Positions 20,301-26,800 of a DNA stretch of 60,860 bases are shown here, piece after piece. Positions within the stretch are counted from its first letter, which is position 1; every line of letters begins with the position of its first letter. Origin of the DNA: a virus; the IMG/VR virus record IMGVR_UViG_3300042503_001940, positions 1 through 60,860 of that record. One strand, written 5' to 3'. Below the pieces are notes generated by a model, which ran no database searches, was not told the origin of the DNA, and was given only the letters and a program-made list of their open reading frames with translations. The position numbers and the translations under genes were made by a program.

Positions 20301-20846
20301 TCAAGCGGTTCAAAGACGCAGCTACACGGCGTGATTGAGGACTATCGGCCAACCGATGTCCAGTTGCCAAACCCACCGGGTGGGTACCTTAGTAGCAACT
20401 CTGCCCTGCTTTCACAGGGGTATGCAAACCGTTGGTACAAGGACATTTGGACAAACGAGATTCCGGGCGTTCGCGAGGCAATGCACTTTATCCAGATGCT
20501 CCCAGACGGGTTTAAGCCGTTCTCGCAATCACCAGGCAGGTTCTCTCCAACGGCACGTGCCGCTGGTGGGTCCATCACCCCGTACATGCCGTACCTCGTG
20601 GGCGAGCGTGGACCGGAGTTGATGATCCCAAGCAATAGCGGGTACATGCTCCCGAACACAGGATTGAAGGCGTTGCAGGCTCCAGGGGACTTGCGCGCAG
20701 CGGGCGGTGCGGCGACAATCAATGCATCCGTCACCATCAACAACCCTGTTGTGTCGGATGCTGCCGATATTGATAAACTAGCCGAGAAGATAAGCGCAGC
20801 GCAGGTCCGCACCCTCCGTGCGGCAGGATTCCAAAGGCCAGGTTGA
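5376..20846 (+). CDS. Giant tape measure protein with embedded GNAT-like and zincin-like domains
   Basis: 5156 residues, among the longest tape measures I know of. The classic core is near residue 2489 ('FIQFNSILEQSRVGF', then 'FANVTPFRFKQLEEAA'). Hydrophobic spans lie at about 2811-2850, 2886-2942, 3489-3544 and 3561-3581, and a coiled coil at about 3909-4059. Two copies of YLVGERGPE, a common tape-measure C-terminal motif, lie at about 4267 and 5073, separated by an Asp/Pro-rich linker with two Cys motifs (about 4447 and 4493). The N-terminal 2400 residues are unusual: four tandem modules from residue 311 to about 1565 resemble GNAT acetyltransferases, and HEIEH at 1876-1880 looks like a zinc-peptidase motif. 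The role as tail-length ruler is secure. Enzymatic roles of the extra domains, perhaps acting after ejection into the host, are inferred. TAGGAG precedes the ATG. Confidence 0.93.
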   Translation: MAEAGNPTGTVQIGLDATQFRAGTQAILSDIRSIMQGLTQFEKASNKTGGSLRGFEDASRSLKSFRAAIDGDALPALRRLQNQASASANSLSRVFQVGAQSAQAVGSINRVTSALAAQERQALRTADAMARAATSSQRGAMAFRNGGRSSSGTSGRSVSGGTRGARSSLDDSGAAARRLNQQADALFARVGKLTGGKGQSKWPFRDMPDPRNDPKQAWRFATPSAAQQAANRRRLQEIDRKFQESIARRGGWKSVYAARDEDDEMFSRREQYARRGSLAPKISKATREKLRAADKTRVRRSSGYGYSEPTTGTASLEQAAELYARALARSYAAGVRIRGASPRSAAGRAVGERAQRLAGALDTALYFSPTDAGTRARARNRPRAFNRADQSRRLELLQAAVDQMTDSHYPGRLGSTSKLMRGGFVADAPNPYRRSSIPALRKMRRLLVGAYSTAETMQPGQTGYLGALGGVGAPGVGAALIAHEIRRRARAGRALPLTAVSDALPMYLRGGFGRGPSGKRRMSRNAAERAMQLGELTSLGLSAADARKLLPLIRAQLREQERELGLRPGEVQFAKKGKLGGLKDLQKRSAEARLEAVESRNSGRPSTGTASVRDASSRFSRSIIRSAAAGVKTREFGGRRGGRNASARQKAELAKLLQFNEDLRDYGSLRPVWSSTPTGGRVQRNLTRLHRRSSSGGLGRQLAYRPVRGLDPTTEDNQSAMRMTSYALEQMIHNNPGRVALAPNPYYKKRGYPKQLTRLRMIPVGAYSSSTGGGTHGYLGALAGTGDEFAGGKAPLGGVGGTLVAQELRRRDRYRRGLPPSQRKGLTRSGSTVMPYSGFGQLEMFGIDDALPVYQNFGAQQRRIGSGRVRNYRRGEEIDQQSGHLAWTPWRTKSIVRGIRRSLPGQIATLRAIGGDAIPSDIQFAKRGKLGGLAAMQSDKSAKRRASVSSQNSRTPSPGTARIGDASDRLARSIVRSAAAGVKVREYGGKDGMYGMRPRQYAEFVKYQKFLQALREYGMTDASGVTNLRVRDRSRRSGMTRDYYRFKPVAGFDPRTVDNRSSMGMMTHAMSQMRSQPGRLALAPNPYYKKPGYPRALTQLRMIPVGAYSSSTGADTHGYIGGLAGTAQNWAGGQAPLGGVGGTLIAQELRRRDRYRRGLSPQGRRSMTRNGSRVSPYGGFGQLEMYGIGAALPAYQGMGAEEKLGTGKTKPYRRGEDIDDQSGYLAWTPWRTKSLIRGIRRSLPGQIAALRGIGGDAIPSDIRFDRRGGLLPNLRGKEAMSAAEELRQAIVRATELGREDVPRTASVEDAARMLARGIVHSQIGGVRIQRVPAFSGPSSEAQKSMDILDHLVARHDQSQRTNNTPSPFPFIPASAGRVGMMRSGLRQMAGGERGGFIARLATDAPFSHIPVGAYSTRDPGEFHGYLGSLSGLGIPGIGSALMSAEIKRRVAMGRISAMTTARERFLHPGDIMEHYRSILPRHIPSLEVSAADSGKGFYASAGFTDATGFPIGGTHVGGVPSRLELQGPKQLAMLAEIRKQIAILEKEYGLPPGSVRFAKRGSLSSIAASTGVRGKGGDSTVGATSKRGFEPLAAAIDTSLGAYINEMLQGLKAGRNGTVGPRQVAKALGKFQEDILASFGIGSGKGITGMRTGFSALPADSRRKIAKSVSAIFGDLLSDYTERMAPAFRRGGSSIASLGGVSHAADLKTILTGSQGVLLEELAAVQAAARPSRRRSGARIPAADASRFRTTPPGTGLDYVNGLPVIGNDFRNSPAILQSLQSGGQGAYNNSLVATLLAQQFMPRLPKNYGSLTMSNIVETQGAFGIAGINENKNLRGKRHRMPGGEHTGFGHVMFDPAGGQRATITLFNTVKTMLHEIEHVRERAAQIESIKATGGKASGPAYEAEMKRRGFGSSELLPVYDPGTGELMYVPKGAPGIKVVENGVLKLPAGALTKSQYMELPIGQRGGFQRATITQAQAAEFDKNAGGSHANIQRHFMPQARMGMESGFGIAQMASLLAFSNRNILPGETREEATLRSRLTNTGFFPSGQEQQIIAAGGINAVRPGLAGTANAYIAGALPAYEQVAKRPQRTAALFGARVQAGLQNAVSALAGGGDDMSLLGGAAKALVRATQAIPAKELKATFGSLSSTALADFGMILDAAVGSGRKLTREVPIGDPVTEAPGTANYVDPGYATEGKGKRRRKANVPAAPVGGGATVRALTPEGLQAVSAALHALTLSTAGVSPEALPQARANVRQARTGALGLPAQVTPNLEAVRRSLALATLAAEVGAMPEGPHKEALKGMLRPHMPNNPLFDLPKGTRTGRGKNAAVAAPSTSSSTTLIPYEPPLSASDHLARIQAAIFGDAFGMGGKPRGPQIPGPNVLPSYAGLDDNFKGMSPSLAEVGQRLKGYVTNSRMALGITQEFSSAMERARAGTINFGEGMRQIADSSKGLLFTLKDTIKFATAITLTQNVAGAISQGIGHLTGGFIQFNSILEQSRVGFTTLFKQGGDEMGVAESRAVGMIERMKEFANVTPFRFKQLEEAAIRMKAFGLEMGNIIRRDSSGQLVGYMRSIGDAVAALGGGDEKIMRITYALGQMNSAGRVYQNDMMQLANAGIAGYEILAEKLIQELEAKGENMTAEDKKILNEMYTNRIEAIRRLTSKGAISGKGAVQAIMAGLGERYGGGMERLSKTMAGAFSTIADMSQSLVATMTGPLYDAIRDVVVELATYMQSDALLEVFTKMREGIAGFARDLREAIPAAAKVAGDAFGFFIRLMQNMFGSGSGMMGGLDTFKKGLGTLADLLSNDVVRAFAMSSIAAKVLLSAFTSNPLIATVGAIIALLGVMRTAYEQNFMGIRDTIDTLAPRFQEIADTIQANLVPAIAGFIKGAGLFITGTLSAAIKVLGPIIAGLASAFGGIGGVLQVFAPILGFVLAMLITKKLAVDGFALAFTRLSQAIAGAASQMSVFGANARYTGTRSKVGSNLGMVAVDDQTGALAGSSLADRARLGTADGGSEQLKNKVGTQVITPAKLRGASFVSAYGPVAIPGGSIVRDIATGAVIQREAEMGPVARTFIGATMNTEMFGEKEVQEFGRLRDRSIAKGYLGVDTGREEALRHMSKDEIKELEATEKRTGQPVPTEQLPGYARAAALGEGRMKVEQGGTAFLAKKAREARRQEAARRNVSARAMDKIVADAVAAGEHRTPQKVDELGNVIDPGGVLKPDYARLVAPDSGKGAVLSQEERLALIDEYEREGADAEPDKSREDRLREAQEKRANAARERKRIRDARITKEQLRANKFIPIDQFSTEGDSATGVIPGSPRLKGTRRIQEYLKQLGTRMYTLGRRKVTAYSQGQFDTEIGIGPTGTMPGSLRVPTQGPIPIGAFDTESGPAAKVRRYLSGLRGARAPISAFSTEGAQAGAQRRLRPLERRDLSAFNLENDLMPGRFTRFRENLGERARSIGGGIKDRLTSFATYYKDKHGSQAMQAAAQSASSFATAAGASAMALGGLVGIINADLGASIAQVGAGLVGFGQVVSMASAAMTQIGKVGLKNMAMSLLSFATGPMGIVAAVAAVALALWSLDQAVKQSVKDMDEYYKKLVAGDKKASTDIADVAGLPVAKKDNDPTKYRITGMDKDGTLLNSDSSQATIDGMVERGILELVTNPLLSPGQPGYQSYKVTQKGLEAGYSGVTERFNKYDAATTPIVRTDAEQKAFAEQVTGGFMTGFGVEGYDQIKKTLEEKFQAGTIDLEDFAATKTQILEDDAKGRAAAEEFRGDTDAFKAAYVKSMVSRGYTEKQANDMFGNAQLAVGNVAREKLAGDDEYTNIERYDDLNKYQTESGTGFDLSYGALGKEGLIDESIFNVSENLKLLNDSLEDAQKESEKAAKAFAKLFDPFATVFEQFMARAMKIVGEIFKQEQDQLAAQTSDALSNVTALNNGEVTRLGVLEEQYKVLEEQRKEQERMKALQDAQEAAARATLGLFDAQVDPIDAAIAAREASQALQEEEQNAAMDTLASDIERAKNSVEYAETEEFYAAKKKQLDEDQEERQRQITEAAAKLMNDIKLGKITPEKAKAEFFKIFGDVGIDMESILSTGTVAGQSLAATFGTAFVDSFSAFGETIVNTIGAVVRAGIRAVNAELKIDQIVADIERIESAQDKVKGSKILAEKARLQRVVADTKFQLNAKAAQTTDPEMFQAYKELIGQLDKSSAMFSAMPTFDSTKDYSRAEFNKAFEAIYAMFTNLYDITGPLYKITRTMGTARGGQVGAGRYLVGERGPEMLEMYPNGGGNVIPNHKLPTSMRSSYGALRAGKGNQYQGRANGGSVGGGRDDYGMGNEASNFQESLQYLNDPTGFQQMSFNQFMDSPSKTRAEKNELARRFPKNYAKYIRSKISGGAGGKFGFGRMGGRAVGGPVSSVLGPIRTDGGTDPDIPIDWDDEDDDGGTETPSIVCPPGWMPVWNGFGWTCKYFTSTTDPDDPTDPDWPDVVEPDYPPTESCPIGTFPRWDPVTKSWTCVPLDLMWPEFGTPGLPVPRALLLDGRAHMIANNEMPWKMKDGVWTKIKGQLARAYAPYGAGGGGKPDILDNSGNTNAGKASTKPGPAFGGQQTAVVAGGTGWQKRWGWFSKIPGLGGFKNITALLQQDIRPLDWIGKNRLGTMIRVGMPDSKNPRVRQGIDKWIPKGMTGKGILGRIFANGNLMDASAKRIYPAMKFLSGYAAVLTSALDWKSQESMGADYWQDQLNVMAKENTIDEWWKEKRKSVVPSWVDTAMGVGNFFANPIGGITDLLGWTDAPRLPDAPNIVSGIGTAIDSSYKMPLVEQALKNGEIKFPPDIVLDDAQREYFESSKEPFPRFAFRTGGTALALLVQGALTAFLGVASGGLALPAAIAIGSVLSAVGNAAGGSAYDLLMGTDTPFHEVRGIGKAGDKGILSGMGDVGAGIAGFINGIAGLLDSGKKVDPAYSEKVSYKEGLFDPQLLAQLSSGSKTQLHGVIEDYRPTDVQLPNPPGGYLSSNSALLSQGYANRWYKDIWTNEIPGVREAMHFIQMLPDGFKPFSQSPGRFSPTARAAGGSITPYMPYLVGERGPELMIPSNSGYMLPNTGLKALQAPGDLRAAGGAATINASVTINNPVVSDAADIDKLAEKISAAQVRTLRAAGFQRPG
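6306..10060 (+). repeat. Four tandem GNAT-like modules inside the tape measure gene
   Basis: Module starts are near 6306, 7194, 8240 and 9280. Each opens with a TGTAS-x-x-DA-like segment followed by 'R-S-x-x-x-GVK', and closes with 'P-x-x-(I/V)-x-F-(A/D)-(K/R)-(K/R)-G'. The cores share 'GAYS', a 'HGY(L/I)G-x-L' strand, a Gly loop (GAPGVGAAL, GGVGGTLVA, GIPGIGSAL) followed by a helix 'xE(I/L)(K/R)RR', and a late 'LPMYLRGGF' or 'GFYASAGF' segment. This order matches GNAT motif A and the C-terminal 'lYek-GF' signature. Modules 2 and 3 are closest to each other; 1 and 4 are shorter. Confidence 0.65.
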
Positions 20847-23800
20847 TGGAAACTACCGAATCACTGATTGTCAAGATCCAGCCAAGGTTTGAGGGTGACC
20901 CCACGCCTGCTGCGTTCTATGACATCAGTGGTCGGGTAGACTCCGACGGGTTTGAATTTACATCAAGCGCGGACGGCGCAACGGCCTCTGCTCAAATCAG
21001 CTTGTTCACACTCTTCCCCCTTGAAGATAAAAGGTGGACCGAGTACGCAACTGCACAGGAAGCAGTAGAAGATAGTAAATTCTATTTTGACATTCCGGCT
21101 CGAACAGAAATCCAAATCTGGGAAGCCGCTTCCTGGTACACGGAAAGCCCAAAGCTGCTGTTTGGCGGCCTGGTCATGCAGGTCGAGGAAGAGCGCATTG
21201 GTGGCGGCATTGTCCAGCGCCTGACCTGCTCTGACTACACCGCACTCCTGGACGAGCGCGTAGTGGAGCAGTACCGCGTACCGCGCGACACCTACGGCTG
21301 GGAGATGATCAAGGGCGGCGTGGCGTACGAAGACGGACTTGTTGGCATTGCCCAGGTCTCATCGGCACCAGATGAAACTCCTTATCGGGATTTTACGCAC
21401 GTTTCCTATGACTCCACGCAAGACATCAATAAGGCAACGTCCGCAAGCCATGATTTTATTAAGGGAGAGCGCTTCAAGCATCAACCAACAGGGATAGAGT
21501 ACGAGATCGTTGGCACCTCTGGTGATGCGGTGTTCTATCGCCGGTCTTCGGCCAGCGGCGCCCTGAGCTTAACTTCGGGATTCCGCGTGTGGAGTCACAA
21601 GATCCTTGCCACAACGGTTGAGGATCACCTGTACGCTAGGAATCAAACGTTTAACTTCCCAAACATTGCCCACTTCAACAGCAGCTTTTACGCTATCCAC
21701 GAAATTACAAGCAATTTGAAATTCGTATCAATGCACCGGGTGTCAACGGCCACAGCAACGGCAACTAGCCCTTTTGTAGATGTCACAGTTGTAAACATTA
21801 CTAGCATTGGATCGGTAGATCCAAATAACAACAAAAACAGTGCTGAGTTTGCTTTTGCCGAATGCTCGGCTGTGCAACCGTTTAGCGTTGGGCAAACCAT
21901 TCGATTTACGGCAGACCAGGTAGACCTTTTCTCTCCCTGGCTAGACGCATTGGCAGAAAGCCCTGCGTCCAGCGGGCTATACGCCGCAACCGTAAGGTCG
22001 GTTACCTCGCCATACTCATTTGCTATTGATAATGATTTGACAACAGGGGACGCTCCAGTGGAAATCGCTGGATACGCAGACGGCTATCCGATTCGAACGC
22101 AGGCGTACACGCTCTCTATCTTTGAGGCCGTAAGAAACAATAATCCGTTCCAGGATTCATACGATAGCATTGGCGTAAATTACAAGGACTATGTAAATGA
22201 GGTTGAAACCGCAAGGTACAACCCTATCCTCTACGGATACAAAGACTCCTACCCAAACGAACCCGCCATTGAAGCTGACCCATTTGGTTCGCGTGCAAAA
22301 ATTTGGATAGACTTTTCCCGCAAGGGTTCAGAGCTTGACGGCGTTGCCTTTGACCCAACAACCAACTCGGCTACCTCACCCGTAAGACATCTTTCTAAGA
22401 TTCTGAATCGGGCCACTGGGGACCGCTCGCTTTTTGTCACAATACCAAACGTTACTGTTGAATACAACAACTCTACTAACGTTTTGACGATTGGCATTTC
22501 AGCTGCCGGTTCAAACATTTTTGCAGGTGACCGCATTTCTATTTCCAACATCAGCGGCGCTCCAACTGGAACAGATGCGGACACAATTGCCAACCAGGAA
22601 CTTGTTATTACGTCTATTCCGTCTCTGATTGAGGTTGATCTAGACGATGAGGCCAATAGTGCAATTCCAAGCGACTTCACAATCCCTGCAAGCGCGACAT
22701 GCACCGTGCGACTGCTGCCAAATTACGACGATGACACCGGCGACATTAAGATTTTCACCGAAAGGCCTCACTCGCTAATCCCGGGGGAGACCATTGACCT
22801 CGTTAACTTCAAAGTCAATGCAAAAATTTCAGAGGTTGATGACGCAAACTTTACAATTACGGAAGTGTCCACCGCTAACGATCCAAGCGGCGGAAAGTAC
22901 AGCAGTATCAGTATTGACGTAGGCGGTACCGATCCAGACATTGAATTGTATCCTGACAACAATCTTCACAAAAGCGAAAAGGCAACGATGATTTCTTCGG
23001 GGGCAGAGCTCTCCTCCGCCGCCAGGCGCCATAGGGTTATTCACGCGATGCGCAACAGTGGCGTGACAAAATTGACGGTTGTCACCGCCGAAATTGTTAA
23101 CTCGTATGAGGTGATCGACGCAGACAATTTCTACGTCTACATCGACGAAAACACTGGTGCGTTCTTTGAAGACAATCAAATTGTCAGAGTGATTGGTCTC
23201 TCTGCCCCATTCTCTGGAAGATTCCGCGTTGTTGAGGTCTATTCCACAAGGGTAAAACTTAATCGTTCTGGGGCCTTTGGCGCCGGAGCTCATAGAATAG
23301 TTACGGCCGCTACGTACTCTTCGCCAAACATTACGTATACCGCCACGGCTCATGGTTTTGTTGCCGGCCAGAAGGTCAGCGTTGTTGGTGACACAATCTA
23401 TTGGAGCGTTACTGAAGCAGAAATTATTAGCGTAACGACAAATACATTTGTTGTCGCTCGTCAAAATGCAGCGCCGACTGTTCCTTTTGTGCCAAGCGGA
23501 TATGTAATATTGGCAAGGGTGACTGAGGCAATTAGCATTAGCTTATTTGGGAGATACAAGGACGTTTTTGACAACAAGTGGAAGGCGTACTTTACATCTA
23601 GCAATCACGGGCTTGCTGTTGGTGATGAAATCTACATTGATATTACTAGCGGCCCAGAGGAAATGCTGTGTGAGTCTGGCGTTGCAAAAATTACTAAAGT
23701 CGTTGGAAAAGAATTTCACTTTGAGGCAAATGGCTCCGGTCAGATGCTTCCAATTGAAGTATCTGTGAGCTATTTGGCAACAGTCACCAGGGCGTTCCCA

Positions 23801-26800
23801 TCGACTACGGGGACATCCGGTAGCGTTGGACTCATGATCAGCAGGGCTGACGACGCGTATCAAGAGCAGGAAGCGTTCTTTGTTTCTGGTATTGGCCATA
23901 CAAACTTTGACTCATCTGTGCCAGTACGAGCTGGCCGAATTAAGCGCGTTGAGTACCGCTCCGCTTCAGGTTCTGAAAAAATTCACTGGGGAGACAACGG
24001 CATTATTACGCTGTATTTCAACAAAACAATTAAAGAGTTGCAAACATTTTTTGGTGAAGGTCGCTCGGCATACTTTGACATTACTTCAAGCTCAGCTTAC
24101 GACCCCACCTACACCAATACATTCTCTGGTATCTACACCGTCTTTGATGCTGGCGACACGGGTACGGTGGGGGAGCACGTTGACCTCGGTATTAATCCTG
24201 CAACATTCTTTGTTAGATTTATTGGAAGGCCAAGGCCTTCTGGCGTGCTGGCAGCAAACTTGCATTCCGTAGCTACAGGATCAGTTATTAGCGCAGACTA
24301 CCTTGAATATGTTGATGGTCGCGCAAATGTAAATGACACTGAACCGTACGGAATTGGAGCCCCCGGCACTTCAAAGAAATTCAGGCTGGCGACTAGAAGG
24401 ACACCCATTTCTTTCATCCAATACCTTGCTAACGGAACCGCTGAAATTACAACAACTGTTTCGCCAAACGTTAGCGATGGCAGAACGGTGTATTTCTCTT
24501 CTTCCGATTCCGGTTTGAGGCGGCACAGAACATCAAAAACAAAAGTTAAAGTTGACAAAAGAACAAATACAGTATTCCGCTACAAAGTCGGCGGCTCCTC
24601 GGTAAAGGCAACAAGAGTTGTCTCTGCTGCGGGAAGCACAACGTGGACAATTAAGCTTGCAGGAACTCCGCCGCAGGCATATTATTCCGGATGGAACATT
24701 CCGTTTAAGCTGATTGGTATTAGCACTAAGGCCTCCAACGCAGTAAAAGCGCTTAACAAAAGCGCTGGCTGGGATTCTGGCTCATATTCCTACGACGCCA
24801 CAAAGAAAATAATTACCTTGACCGGCGGCCCCTCTCACGCAAGCGCCATTAATGTAAGCCCCGGCCCAAACGCCAAAGTCTCCTTTATGGGCGGAGCAAA
24901 AACATCCGCACCAGCGGACAGCTACGTACTTTCAGCCAAAAAAGAAACGGTAACAACATCCGTTTGGTCAATTGACAAAATCCTTAGCGTCTTCACAAAG
25001 CCGTCGACGGGGATTTCAGAGAGAAACTACGCAAGCGATTTGAGAATTAAGCGGCAGGGCGGAGCCCTGGTTCAAATTAAATATTACGAATGGCTAGAAG
25101 CGGTTACAGCTGGAACCTATCAGGTCACAGTGGGGGCCGGCCAAACATACACCGTTACCACCACAGAGCCGCACAACCTGGGCACATACCAGCCTTCGGT
25201 TGAGTTTAAGGGAATTAGCGGAACCTACGTAGATATTGGATCACCAGATTCTGGCCTTGTAAACGGCATAAAAGTTACCTCTCCAACAACTTTTACCTTC
25301 GTGCGCACTGCAGCGGCAACAGAAAGCGGCGCTTGTCAGATAAGAACAAGGAAGGCATACGTGCCAGATTCTACGCATTTGACTATGCCAAGAAACCCAG
25401 GGGTGTATGTAAGCGGAAGAACTGCAATAAAGTTTGTTGCCAGCCAGTGGTCTTCGCTGCGCGGCGACCGTTTCTACCTGGACGGCAGCGTTCCGACTGC
25501 CGGCGCTGGCACCTCAAAGCTAAGCTCCACCTGGACAATTGTAATGCAGGCAACAGCGCTCCCGACTGCGGGAAACTACGCAGCCATATTCCAGCACGGA
25601 ACACCCGCGGGCGCACCCTATCTTTCGTTTGGCCTTGACAGTGACGGTCACCCCTGGGCAAGTTTTGTAACTACTGGTGGAAGAACAAAATACACCGCCA
25701 CGGACATTACGCTTGTTGCAGAGGAAGATTGCGTATTGCAGCTAAGAGTTGCCTACTCTACGTCCACGGCGGCTACTGTATACATCTCAAAAAACACTGG
25801 AGCAGAACAGGCGCTGTCGGTTACAAACATTTACCGCGGCCTTTGGGATAGCGCACTGCCAGTCCCCTGGAGCAGCTCAGGCGCTGGTACGCTTGTTTTG
25901 GGAATGGAGCAAGACAGTGACTCCACTTACAGATACCCAATCACTGCTCACATTGGCGAGATTATTGCTCACGACATAGACCTTGGGGCAGCGCCAGCAC
26001 TGGAACTCCGCGCATGGATGATGCACAAGTGGGCGCTTGTTAACTTCATCGACAGCGACCTAGTGCCGGACTACAGGGACTTGCGCAACGTCCCAAACAA
26101 CGAGCTTTCTGATTCCAGTCAAGTAAAGAACGCACAGTTTGGTGGGCGAACCCTGAAGCAGGTCCTGGACTCTATTGTCAAAACTACTGGCGCAAGGTTC
26201 TGGGTAGATAAAAACAAGAACTTGCAATACAAAGAACTAAACACCAAGAACCTTGTTAAGAACTCTATTCTGCAGGATGAACGGGCCGTCTCTTCTTCTA
26301 GGTATTGGAACCTTACTAACTTTGCCGTTGTTACACAGGACCCAGCAGACGCAACAAGGCAGCCAGGTCCGTATGGCTATGGCTACGCGCTGGGCTTCTC
26401 TGGGACTGCTGCTGGTGAAGCCCACACCGATTTCATTACAGAGAACCCCGACAAGACAACCATCTCGGCAGACGAATACTACTTTGTCTCTGCCTACATG
26501 AAGACATCCGACACGACTAAGGCAGCCTTGCGCGTGCACTTCTACGCCTCAGGAACTAACACCGTTGGCTCGTCACACGACATCTCGTTCGTGGACGCAA
26601 CCCCATTGACGCGCAATAACGAGTGGCAGAGAATCTGGTCTATTGTAAAAACCCCAGCAACTACAGCCAAGCTCAGCGTTGGGGCAATAAAGCTTTCTTC
26701 CGCAGCGGCAGTAAGCGTCTACGCAACTAATTTCTCTTGCGTGCAGCTAACAGGCGCTTACGGCTTTGCGGATGAGGGGCTGGCATACGAGCTTGCCCCC

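Noticed and set aside
22829-23464. 211-codon open frame opposite the tail-tip gene
   Set aside because: No recognisable domain; explained as antisense shadow of a long gene.
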